From assembly GCA_900551815.1 (NCBI GenBank), contig URXE01000061.1, positions 1 to 13,142 on the forward strand: a stretch of DNA of 13,142 nt, in the 5' to 3' direction. Shown piece after piece: positions 7,278 through 13,142 of the stretch. The notes beneath the pieces are model-generated. The model worked only from the letters and a program-made list of their open reading frames with translations, was not told the origin of the DNA and did not search any database. This DNA is from an uncultured Collinsella sp. Its GTDB lineage: Bacteria; Actinomycetota; Coriobacteriia; Coriobacteriales; Coriobacteriaceae. Positions within the stretch are counted from its first letter, which is position 1, and the number at the start of each line of letters is the position of its first letter. Position numbers and translations under genes: made by a program.

Positions 7278-7282
7278 AGGAG
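7278..7282 (+). promoter_or_regulatory. Ribosome-binding site that fixes the start at 7289
   Basis: AGGAG lies 6 bases before the ATG at 7289. A TTG in the same frame at 7265 has no such site and would begin inside the palindrome, so the ATG is preferred. Confidence 0.75.
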
Positions 7283-7288
7283 TTTTCT

Positions 7289-7678
7289 ATGTCGGGTTCT
7301 TCGGTCCGCATGTACCGAGCCACGCCTCGCACAAACAGCGCGCCGCCCAAGCTCGTCGTCGTTGAAGCAGAAGCCCTTTCGCCCGATGAGCGCACGGCAT
7401 TTGCATTGCTATCAAGTCGCGTCGCCGCTGTTCTGGTCCCTTGCCCGGCGCAAGGTGAACTTGCCATCCAATGCCAAGCGCACAGCTGCTCGCTCAATCA
7501 GGCTACCGTAATCGCAACCAGCCAGCGCGGTCTGCCTCTTCTCTTGGAAGCCGGTATCGCGCTCGCCCTTCGCGGTGCCGGATACGAAAACGAGGCCGCC
7601 GCCGACATGGTCTTTAAACCACGATCAAGCGGCGGCCTCGCAGCAGCCATTGAATATGCGTGCAGGCTCGTTGCCTAA
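7289..7678 (+). CDS. Unrecognised 129-residue protein divergent from the XRE regulator
   Basis: I do not recognise this protein. It is soluble by appearance, with no signal peptide or membrane segment. After a Ser/Arg/Pro-rich start, residues 21-30 (KLVVVEAEAL) form a hydrophobic strand followed by E-x-E; 45-51 (VAAVLVP) are a second strand; 73-98 (TVIAT then LPLLLEAGIALAL) and 104-124 (AAADMVFKPRSSGGLAAAIEY) resemble the C-terminal part of Cof-type HAD phosphatases, where similar text follows the GDxxND motif. If the likeness is real, the catalytic aspartates are gone (D-x-D replaced by E26-x-E28, no GDxxND) and the cap is missing, so it would be a mini pseudo-enzyme. Three cysteines (C52, C62, C67) sit close together. 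Control by the neighbouring regulator through the palindrome is likely. It ends 9 bases from the convergent membrane-protein gene. Confidence 0.75.
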   Translation: MSGSSVRMYRATPRTNSAPPKLVVVEAEALSPDERTAFALLSSRVAAVLVPCPAQGELAIQCQAHSCSLNQATVIATSQRGLPLLLEAGIALALRGAGYENEAAADMVFKPRSSGGLAAAIEYACRLVA

Positions 7679-7687
7679 AAGGACAAG

Positions 7688-8071
7688 CTAGAAACCAAAG
7701 CCAAAGCCCATACCGGTAATCGCCGAATACATAAAGTAGACGTTGATCACATTGAGGAACACACCCGTGATGCAACCGTTGCGCAGGTAGCGCTCGCACA
7801 CGATGCGCGCCATGGCGGCGGAGTCATCATTGTTCTTTGCCTGGCGTCCCGCCGTAAAGTACGTCGCCACGCTCAGCAGCAGATTGAGCACCGGCAACGC
7901 CAGCAGCTCGTAGCTCTTGCCCCAGCGCGTCGCCTCGCCGGCGGCATTAAACTTCGTTGCCACCTCGGGACCAATGTTGGGGATAACACACGCTGCGACC
8001 ACCAGCGGAATCACCGCAAGTACGAGCAGCGCAATACCCATGTAGCCAGCTTTTTTGCCATATTTAAACAT
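7688..8071 (-). CDS. DUF1648-type small membrane protein
   Basis: A 127-residue inner-membrane protein with about three transmembrane segments (about residues 9-31, 54-74 and 101-122). Between the first two is the DUF1648 signature, a Pro/Phe-Asn/Gly/Trp-Gly pattern: P31, F41-N42, G45, W50-G51 (KFNAAGEATRWG). This domain occurs in SdpI-like immunity and related proteins, usually as a longer protein with more membrane segments; this is a short version, and its function is unknown. The ATG lies 11 bases after the ychF stop, and its ribosome-binding site AAGGA overlaps that stop codon, so it is almost certainly translated from the ychF transcript. The tail is GMGFGFGF. It ends convergent to the gene at 7289. 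Confidence 0.85.
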   Translation of the reverse strand: MFKYGKKAGYMGIALLVLAVIPLVVAACVIPNIGPEVATKFNAAGEATRWGKSYELLALPVLNLLLSVATYFTAGRQAKNNDDSAAMARIVCERYLRNGCITGVFLNVINVYFMYSAITGMGFGFGF

Positions 8072-8082
8072 ATGCGTCGTCC

Positions 8083-9159
8083 TTACACGTTAAAGCGGAA
8101 GTGCACGACGTCGCCATCGGCCATGACATAGTCTTTGCCCTCGATGCGCAGCTTGCCGGCAGCCTTGGCGCCCTGCTCGCCACCGAGCTCGATGTAGTCG
8201 TCGTAGCCAATAACCTCGGCCTTAATAAAGCCGCGTTCAAAATCGGTGTGGATGACGCCGGCGGCCTGCGGGGCGGTCGCGCCCTGACGAACCGTCCAGG
8301 CCTTGACTTCCATCTCGCCAGCCGTAAAGAACGACTGCAGACCGAGCAGCTTATAGGCCGCCTGCGCGAGCACGTCCAGACCGGGCTGCTCCAGGCCCAG
8401 GCTCTCCAGGTAGTCGGCGGCGTCCTCGGGATCGAGCTCGGAAAGCTCGGCCTCAATCTTGGCGCAGATGGGCAGCGGCTTGACGCCATCAATGGGCGTC
8501 AGGTCCTCGTTGAGCATGTCCTCGTCTACGTTGGCCACATACAGGATGGGCTTCATGGTGAGCAGGAACAAGCCCTTGGCAGCGGCGCGCTCCTCGTCGG
8601 TCATCTCCATGGACGCGGCGCGCTTGCCCTCGTTGAGCCAGGCAAGCAGGCGCTTGGCGACCTCAAACTTGGGCATGAGCTCCTTGTCGCGCTTGGCCTC
8701 CTTCTCGAGCTTGGGCAGCTGCTTCTCGAGCGTGCCCATGTCGGCCAGGATGAGCTCGGTCATGATGGTGTCGGCATCGCCGGCGGGATCGACGAACTCG
8801 CCCGTGCGGCCCACCTCACGCATGACGTTGGGGTCCTTAAAGTAGCGCACGACCTCGCAGATGGCGTCGGTCTCGCGGATGTTTGCCAAGAACTGGTTGC
8901 CCAGGCCCTCGCCCTCGTTGGCACCCTTCACCAGGCCAGCGATGTCGACAAACTCGACCGTCGCCGGCACAATGCGGCCGGGGTTAACGATGTCGGCGAG
9001 CTTTTGCAGGCGGCTATCGGGCACATCGACGATACCCACGTTGGGGTCGATCGTGGCAAACGGGTAGTTGGCGGCAAGGCCGGTCTTTTTGGTAAGCGCG
9101 GTGAACAGCGTCGACTTGCCCACGTTGGGCAGGCCCACGATACCGATGGAAAGGGACAC
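8083..9159 (-). CDS. ychF: Ribosome-binding ATPase YchF (Obg-like family)
   Basis: A conserved P-loop ATPase that binds the 70S ribosome and is linked to stress responses. The 358-residue protein has G1 GLPNVGKS (9-16), G3 DIAG (72-75) followed by the family block LVKGANEGEGLGNQFL, and NVDE (210-213) in place of the GTP-specific NKxD, which explains the ATP preference known for this family. A helical insertion spans roughly 115-195, and a C-terminal TGS domain spans about 276-358 (from FFTAGEMEVKAWTV to the end). The start is GTG at 9157-9159, since AAGGAG lies 5 bases upstream and the fold begins at once (MSLSIGIVGLPNVGKS). The DUF1648 gene follows 11 bases downstream on the same transcript. 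A -10-like TATACT lies at 9197-9202. Confidence 0.97.
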   Translation of the reverse strand: MSLSIGIVGLPNVGKSTLFTALTKKTGLAANYPFATIDPNVGIVDVPDSRLQKLADIVNPGRIVPATVEFVDIAGLVKGANEGEGLGNQFLANIRETDAICEVVRYFKDPNVMREVGRTGEFVDPAGDADTIMTELILADMGTLEKQLPKLEKEAKRDKELMPKFEVAKRLLAWLNEGKRAASMEMTDEERAAAKGLFLLTMKPILYVANVDEDMLNEDLTPIDGVKPLPICAKIEAELSELDPEDAADYLESLGLEQPGLDVLAQAAYKLLGLQSFFTAGEMEVKAWTVRQGATAPQAAGVIHTDFERGFIKAEVIGYDDYIELGGEQGAKAAGKLRIEGKDYVMADGDVVHFRFNV

Positions 9160-9164
9160 GACAG

Positions 9165-9170
9165 CTCCTT
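9165..9170 (-). promoter_or_regulatory. Ribosome-binding site supporting the GTG start of ychF
   Basis: AAGGAG on the minus strand, 5 bases before GTG. No ATG in this frame fits the family N-terminus. Confidence 0.8.
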
Positions 9171-9196
9171 TTGGTACAGGTACTTCAAACCGTATA

Positions 9197-9202
9197 AGTA
9201 TA
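9197..9202 (-). promoter_or_regulatory. Possible -10 element of ychF
   Basis: TATACT on the minus strand, giving a leader of about 30 bases. It directly follows the 9203-9246 hairpin, so any -35 would lie inside the stem and none is recognisable. Weak call. Confidence 0.3.
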
Positions 9203-9246
9203 GCGCCGCCGCAGCATCCGGGCGAATCCGGACACCGCGGCGGCGC
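9203..9246 (-). terminator. GC-rich two-tier hairpin between the Fe-S gene and ychF
   Basis: GCGCCGCCGC (9203-9212) and GCGGCGGCGC (9237-9246) are perfect complements, and inside them TCCGG (9217-9221) pairs with CCGGA (9228-9232). It starts 27 bases after the stop of the Fe-S gene. There is no T-run, so it is not a canonical terminator; it could be an RNA-stabilising or pausing structure, or a processing site between the two genes. Confidence 0.5.
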
Positions 9247-9273
9247 AAATGAAGCAGAGATAGAGCTCGCTGA

Positions 9274-10527
9274 CTAGTCCGCGAGCTTCTCCACCTGGTC
9301 GAGCATCTTGTCCAGCTTGGCCTTTGCCTCGGCCTTGACCTTCTGGGCCTCTTCGTGGGCCTTGGCCTTCTGAGCGGCCTTTTCCTCGGCCTCGGGGTCG
9401 ACAACGACCAGATTGGACGCATCGTGCTCGACCAGCTTGAGCGCATGCTCGGGGCACACCTTGACGCAGGCGCCGCAGCCCAAGCAATACGTGGACTCCA
9501 ACGCAAAGCGGCCGCTTCCTACCAAATCGCAGGCGAACGTGGGGCATACATTGACGCACTCGCCGCACGACGTGCACTTGTCAAAATCGCATTCCGGCGT
9601 GCTCACCTGCATGTTCTGGGCAAGCTCGGGATGGTTTTGCAATGTCGAGAGCACCAGCTGCCGCCCGTGCGTGAGCGAACGGCGACGCTTGGTCGTCGTG
9701 GTGCCGCACATGGTGTTGAGCGTGCGCTCGAGCTGCGTGATCTGGTGACGGTGAGCCTTCAACTTCTGCGTCACCGAGGCCAGTGCCGCCGTCGCCGGAT
9801 TGAGCTTGGTCACCGTCAGGCCCGTGGTACGGGCAATCTTTTCCATGTACTCCTTGCGCTCGTACTCGCGAAGCTTATGGCACTTGAGGCTCTTGGGGTC
9901 GACCTCCAGGCCCATGCCCGTACCAGCCCACTCCTCGGCAGTAGCGATGGCCTCGCCCAGAATATCCTCGCCACCGGTGTTGCGGCACTTATCGCACACG
10001 CCCAGTGGCAGGTAGACGCTCACGTTGGGATAGTCGGCCAGCACCGAGAACCAGGTCTCGGCAGTAATATCGCCCACGCAGGCGACGACGACCTCGTTTT
10101 CGCGCGGCATGCGCTTAAGGGCGCGCGTGCAGGTAACGTAGGCGGTCTCGTGGCTCGTAGCAGCAGAGACGATATCGTCATACAGGTTTTTGGGCGCCAG
10201 GCGCGGCGAGATGATCGCCTCGGTCGGACAGGCAGCGGCGCACAGGCCGCACTTGCGACAGGAGTCGAGGATCTCGATGGCGTCTTCCTCGACCTCGATA
10301 GCGTTGACCGGGCACACGTCCATGCACGCGGTGCAGGCGCTCTTCTCGTTTTTGCAGGTCAAGCACGGAATGGTGTTGCCGCGCGGACGCTCCTTGTAGT
10401 CGGCAGGATTCCACTGCGGTGCCGACGGATCGAGTGCATCGGTCACACCGCCAAGCGGGTTTTTAAGAAAGTCGAAACCCTTGCTGATCTCGATAATGTC
10501 ATCAAACAGATCGTGTTCCTGCGCCAT
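9274..10527 (-). CDS. Multi-cluster 4Fe-4S ferredoxin-type protein of unknown role
   Basis: A 417-residue soluble electron-transfer protein with two 2[4Fe-4S] modules. The N-terminal module has C55, C58, C65, C68, C72 (CTACMDVCP) and C90, C93, C96, C100 (CRKCGLCAAACP). The C-terminal module has C318, C321, C324, C328 (CTSCGECVNVCP) and C348, C351, C354, C358 (CLGCGACVKVCP). The middle (about 128-275) is not a ferredoxin; it has strand-like segments (EVVVACVGD, NVSVYLPLGVCDKC) and cysteines at 133, 150, 178, 181, 216 and 274, loosely recalling hydrogenase/heterodisulfide-reductase iron-sulfur subunits. The last 40 residues are a charged Ala/Lys/Glu helix, probably a coiled coil. No signal peptide or membrane segment. 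I chose ATG at 10527 for its strong ribosome-binding site over a TTG 10 codons earlier. No redox partner is adjacent, so the pathway is unknown. Confidence 0.88.
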   Translation of the reverse strand: MAQEHDLFDDIIEISKGFDFLKNPLGGVTDALDPSAPQWNPADYKERPRGNTIPCLTCKNEKSACTACMDVCPVNAIEVEEDAIEILDSCRKCGLCAAACPTEAIISPRLAPKNLYDDIVSAATSHETAYVTCTRALKRMPRENEVVVACVGDITAETWFSVLADYPNVSVYLPLGVCDKCRNTGGEDILGEAIATAEEWAGTGMGLEVDPKSLKCHKLREYERKEYMEKIARTTGLTVTKLNPATAALASVTQKLKAHRHQITQLERTLNTMCGTTTTKRRRSLTHGRQLVLSTLQNHPELAQNMQVSTPECDFDKCTSCGECVNVCPTFACDLVGSGRFALESTYCLGCGACVKVCPEHALKLVEHDASNLVVVDPEAEEKAAQKAKAHEEAQKVKAEAKAKLDKMLDQVEKLAD

Positions 10528-10533
10528 GCGCGG

Positions 10534-10541
10534 CCCCTCCC
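10534..10541 (-). promoter_or_regulatory. Ribosome-binding site that fixes the Fe-S protein start
   Basis: GGGAGGGG on the minus strand, 6 bases before the ATG at 10527. The in-frame TTG further upstream has nothing comparable. Confidence 0.75.
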
Positions 10542-10567
10542 TGAGCAGTGCAAACAAGCAAGAGATA

Positions 10568-10598
10568 ATGATACGCTATCGGCCCACGCCTCGGGCAA
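10568..10598 (-). promoter_or_regulatory. Possible promoter of the Fe-S protein gene
   Basis: On the minus strand TTGCCC (10593-10598) and TATCAT (10568-10573, five of six consensus bases) are 19 bases apart, longer than the ideal 17. It would give a leader of about 35 bases. This is the only candidate in the 151-base gap behind the glycerol dehydrogenase gene. Confidence 0.35.
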
Positions 10599-10678
10599 AT
10601 TACACGCGGCGCATCTTTGCGGCAAATAGCCCATGGCCCATCGCCGCCTCGATTGCACAAGGTCAATCAAGCGCCAAA

Positions 10679-11746
10679 CTATGCCTCGCACATGAACTGC
10701 ACGAGCTTTTGTTTGGTCACCTTTGCCTGCTCGTTGGCCATGTTACGCTCGTTTCTAAAGACCGCATTTGCAACACTCTGCAGATCGGCATCGGAAATCT
10801 CGCCAAGGCCCAGCTCCTCGAGCGTCGTCGGCAGACCGACGCGTTGGCAAAACTCGAGCACCTGATCAAGCTCGGGTGCACGCTCCAGGCGCAGCTGCAC
10901 CACCAGGCCAAATGCCACGGCCTCGCCATGCATTGCCTTGCACTCGGGCAGAATCGTCAACCCGTTGGCGATGGCATGCGCCAACGCCAAGCCACCGCTC
11001 TCAAAGCCAACACCCGAAAGCAGAATATTGCACTCGATCAGGCGCTCAACCGCCGGCGATGTACGCCCTTTTTTGAGATCGCGCTTGGCAGCGACGCCGC
11101 ACTCCATGAGCGTGTCGTAGCAGGCGCGAGCCGCGACCAGAGCCAAGTGCCCCGGCTCGCCACCGTGCTCGTTGGTACCGTGCGCCGCGGCGCACGAACG
11201 CGCCTCGAAGTACGTTGCCAGTGCGTCGCCCATGCCAGCGACCGTCATACGCAGTGGGGCTGCCGCGACCACGTTGGTATCGACCACGACCAGGTCTGGA
11301 TTCTTCTCGAGCATCAGGTAGTGGTCGAACGACCCATCCTCGTGATACAGCACCGAAATCGCGCTGCACGGACCGTCCATCGAAGCCGCCGTGGGGCATA
11401 CGCACAACGGCAGCTCGGCATAAAACGCTACTGCTTTGGCGATATCGAGCATTTTGCCGCCGCCAATACCCACCACCATGTCGCAATACTCGGCCTGGGC
11501 TTCCTTAGCCATTTCGACAACGGCCTCTTCCGTACACGGACCGTCATAAATCTTAAAGAACGGCTCACTTAGATCTTCGTCCAGAAATCCATCGACAATC
11601 TGCTTGCACAGCCGATCCTCGGTGCCCTGGTCAAACAAGACATAAGCAGCGCAGCCCAACCATGACAAATACCTGCCCTGACGCGAAAGTTCGCCCGGCC
11701 CCTGAACATACCGGCCGGGACCGCCATAAACCATGGGAAGCGCCAT
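10679..11746 (-). CDS. Glycerol dehydrogenase-like enzyme, diverged paralog
   Basis: A 355-residue member of the iron/zinc-containing glycerol dehydrogenase family, which oxidises glycerol to dihydroxyacetone with NAD. The Rossmann-like half has GIGGGKMLD (93-101); the substrate-side aspartate is D124 (SMDGPCSA); the metal ligands D174 (MGDAL), H257 (LAHAIA) and H273 (MHGEA) are all present. Two things differ from the family and from the neighbouring copy. The usual HGEKVAFG is HGEAVAFG, losing a highly conserved lysine (A276), with one residue deleted just before it, and the C-terminus is short and lacks the usual final helices. It also has 14 cysteines. It lies 144 bases downstream of the other copy, separated by a terminator and a structured leader. 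Substrate may differ (another small polyol or hydroxy-ketone). The ATG at 11746 has only a modest ribosome-binding site. Confidence 0.9.
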   Translation of the reverse strand: MALPMVYGGPGRYVQGPGELSRQGRYLSWLGCAAYVLFDQGTEDRLCKQIVDGFLDEDLSEPFFKIYDGPCTEEAVVEMAKEAQAEYCDMVVGIGGGKMLDIAKAVAFYAELPLCVCPTAASMDGPCSAISVLYHEDGSFDHYLMLEKNPDLVVVDTNVVAAAPLRMTVAGMGDALATYFEARSCAAAHGTNEHGGEPGHLALVAARACYDTLMECGVAAKRDLKKGRTSPAVERLIECNILLSGVGFESGGLALAHAIANGLTILPECKAMHGEAVAFGLVVQLRLERAPELDQVLEFCQRVGLPTTLEELGLGEISDADLQSVANAVFRNERNMANEQAKVTKQKLVQFMCEA

Positions 11747-11775
11747 ACGAGAATCCGCCCTTCATCAAACAACGA

Positions 11776-11837
11776 TTGGTGCAAAGTAACTTGCCCCCTG
11801 CACCAACTTGTGCATTGGAGACAGGCCACTTTGCACC
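11776..11837 (-). promoter_or_regulatory. Leader with two mutually exclusive stems before the diverged glycerol dehydrogenase gene
   Basis: Read on the minus strand, GGTGCAAAGT (11828-11837) can pair perfectly with ACTTTGCACC (11778-11787). The same 3' arm, extended to include AA at 11776-11777, can instead pair with TTGGTGCA (11799-11806) through TGCACCAA (8 bp, arms 11776-11783 and 11799-11806). The two folds share an arm and cannot coexist. The structure ends 30 bases before the ATG at 11746, so it could control translation, but no ligand class is recognised. Confidence 0.5.
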
Positions 11838-11842
11838 ATAGT

Positions 11843-11878
11843 AAAAAGGGGCAAAGTCATCTGCTGGCTTTGCCCCTT
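11843..11878 (-). terminator. Rho-independent terminator of gldA
   Basis: AAGGGGCAAAG and CTTTGCCCCTT form a perfect 11-bp stem (arms 11846-11856 and 11868-11878) with an 11-base loop. On the minus strand the stem is followed by further T residues (11843-11845), giving a run of five. It lies 12 bases beyond the gldA stop. Confidence 0.85.
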
Positions 11879-11890
11879 CCTTAGCTTGAT

Positions 11891-12991
11891 TTACTCATCC
11901 ATGAGATAGTAGTGGCCCAGCGCGTCGGCACCCAGGATGGCGTTTGCGACCATCTCGGGCGTCACCTCAAACGGCATGTTGCACATGGTGTCATCGGGTG
12001 CGCAGGCGGCCTCGGCAACAATCATGGCCTGCTCGCGCGTAAGCTCGGCAACGCCAAGTTCCTTCATCGTGACCGGCAGGCCCAGCTCAATGCAGAAGCC
12101 CAAGACTTCCTCGAGTTTCTCAGTCGGAGCATCCTCGAGTACCAGCTGGACGATGGTGCCAAAGGCGACCTTCTCGCCGTGATACATGCCGTGGCACTCG
12201 GGCAGCATCGTCAGGCCATTGTGGATGGCATGAGCAGCAGCAAGGCCCGAGCTCTCAAAGCCAATGCCGGAGAGCAGCGTGTTGGCCTCAATGATGTGCT
12301 CGACGGCAGGCGTGAGCGCACCCTTCTCCAGCGCGACCTTGGCCTTGACGCCATCGGCCATAAGCGTCTCGTAGCAGAGCTTGGCGAGCGCCAGGCCGGC
12401 CATGCCGCCCTTGCCGCCGGCGCAAGTGCCGCCGTCGGCATCATGCGTCGCCTGGGCCTCAAAGTAGGTTGCGAGCGCATCGCCCATGCCGGAAACCGTC
12501 AGGCGCACCGGGCTCGCCGCGATAACCGTCGTATCCATCAGGACAATATTGGGGTTTGCCTTAAGGAAGAGATACTTGTCGAACTGGCCGTCGTCGGTGT
12601 AGAGCACCGAAAGTGCCGAGCACGGAGCATCGGTCGAAGCAATGGTGGGGCAAATGATGACCGGGGACTCCAGGTAGTAGGCAACGGCCTTCGCGGTGTC
12701 GAGGATCTTGCCGCCACCGACGCCGACGATGATGTCGCAACCGTTGTCGCGAGCGAGCGCAACCAGACGATCGACCTCGCCCTTGGAGCACTCGCCGTTA
12801 AAGTCCTCGAACAGCAGCTCGGCCTTGGCCTCGGCAAAACTGCCCTCGATCTTGGCACCGACGCGCTTCTTGCCCGAAGGCGTCACGATGACGAGGGCCT
12901 TAGCGCCAAGCGGCTCAACGTAAGAGCCGAGCTTGGCGAGCTCGTCCGGACCCTGGATGTACTTGCTGGGGCTATTGAAAATTGCAGCCAT
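11891..12991 (-). CDS. gldA: Glycerol dehydrogenase
   Basis: A 366-residue NAD-dependent, metal-containing glycerol dehydrogenase, matching the usual length. It interconverts glycerol and dihydroxyacetone in the cytoplasm, balancing NADH in fermentation or feeding glycerol into glycolysis through dihydroxyacetone kinase. Visible features: the nucleotide-binding block GVGGGKILDTAKA (90-102), substrate-side D121 (STDAPCSA), and metal ligands D171 (GMGDAL), H254 (AAHAIHNG) and H271 (MYHGEKVAFG). The C-terminal NMPFEVTPEMVANAILGAD segment is the typical family ending. Start at ATG 12989-12991 with GGGA about 6 bases before it. A terminator of the preceding gene lies only about 16 bases from this start, so there is no room for a separate promoter between them. 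A diverged copy follows downstream. Everything needed for activity is intact. Confidence 0.95.
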   Translation of the reverse strand: MAAIFNSPSKYIQGPDELAKLGSYVEPLGAKALVIVTPSGKKRVGAKIEGSFAEAKAELLFEDFNGECSKGEVDRLVALARDNGCDIIVGVGGGKILDTAKAVAYYLESPVIICPTIASTDAPCSALSVLYTDDGQFDKYLFLKANPNIVLMDTTVIAASPVRLTVSGMGDALATYFEAQATHDADGGTCAGGKGGMAGLALAKLCYETLMADGVKAKVALEKGALTPAVEHIIEANTLLSGIGFESSGLAAAHAIHNGLTMLPECHGMYHGEKVAFGTIVQLVLEDAPTEKLEEVLGFCIELGLPVTMKELGVAELTREQAMIVAEAACAPDDTMCNMPFEVTPEMVANAILGADALGHYYLMDE

Positions 12992-13006
12992 AACTATCCC
13001 ATTCTC

Positions 13007-13052
13007 TAAAAGAAAAAAGAAAGGGGCTCCGTACGGATACGTGCGGAGCCCC
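13007..13052 (-). terminator. Terminator/possible attenuator just before gldA
   Basis: On the minus strand GGGGCTCCG (13044-13052) pairs with CGGAGCCCC (13023-13031), with a further ACG/CGT pairing inside the loop, followed by a T-rich run TTTCTTTTTTCTTTT (13008-13022). It starts 22 bases after the stop of the upstream gene and its T-run ends about 16 bases before the gldA start codon. Confidence 0.85.
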
Positions 13053-13074
13053 TCGTTACGATAACAAGAGTCGA

Positions 13075-13142
13075 TTAGAAATCGATGTCGGTGTCGTAGT
13101 AGCAGGCCTTGAGGATCTTCTCGAAGTCGGCAGCCTTGGTCT
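13075..13142 (-). CDS. 3' end of an unidentified gene upstream of gldA (partial)
   Basis: The minus-strand frame is open from the window edge to TAA at 13075-13077, giving 21 residues that include the run ADFEKILKACYYDTDIDF at the end. The codon use is like that of the neighbouring genes and a terminator follows, so this is a real gene end. The tail is too short for me to identify; position before gldA would suit a glycerol or dihydroxyacetone pathway enzyme but that is only a guess. Confidence 0.75.
   Translation of the reverse strand, partial: TKAADFEKILKACYYDTDIDF

Noticed and set aside
8101..9252. Long + strand frame opposite ychF, and similar ones opposite the Fe-S and glycerol dehydrogenase genes (9355-10629, 10481-11572, 11912-13009)
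   Set aside because: All are mirror frames caused by strong third-position GC; none has a ribosome-binding site or recognisable domain.

Overview
The window reads as the end of a contig from a high-GC actinobacterium of the class Coriobacteriia, most likely a gut Collinsella. This assignment is an inference from gene content, codon bias (GC-rich third positions) and the look of the proteins; no marker gene fixes the genus. The first 47 bases are not biological: they are the end of the Illumina P7 primer, the N701 index and the Nextera read-2 adapter, so real sequence begins at 48.

Left part (48-3380, + strand): the tail of a type I restriction-modification locus. It holds the 3' end of hsdS (specificity subunit, cut by the contig end) and a complete hsdR (translocase/nuclease) that overlaps it by 8 bases. 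hsdM is not in the window and is expected upstream. A 416-base non-coding stretch with hairpins follows, then the convergent 3' end of guaA (GMP synthase), a gene whose 3' end is a known landing site for genomic islands.

Middle (3797-8071): guaA (-) and an L-asparaginase gene (+) diverge from a 268-base promoter region. After a 316-base intergenic stretch containing two inverted 28-base repeats comes a divergent pair: a 72-residue XRE-type regulator (-) and a 129-residue unrecognised protein (+). They are separated by a perfect 24-bp palindrome that is a strong candidate shared operator. A small DUF1648-type membrane protein (-) lies directly behind ychF and probably shares its transcript.

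Right part (8083-13142, all - strand): ychF (Obg-family ATPase), a 417-residue protein with four ferredoxin-like clusters' worth of cysteine motifs, two diverged tandem glycerol dehydrogenase genes, and the last 21 codons of an unidentified upstream gene. The glycerol dehydrogenases fit a fermentative anaerobe interconverting glycerol and dihydroxyacetone with NAD; the Fe-S protein fits the same electron economy but its partner is unknown. Several strong hairpins sit between these genes, including a terminator placed so close before the first glycerol dehydrogenase that it could act as an attenuator, and a leader with two mutually exclusive stems before the second.

No CRISPR array, tRNA, rRNA, transposase or integrase is visible. 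The most novel-looking items are the palindrome-linked regulator/unknown-protein pair, the inverted-repeat element at 6731-6944, the Fe-S protein, and the glycerol dehydrogenase leaders.
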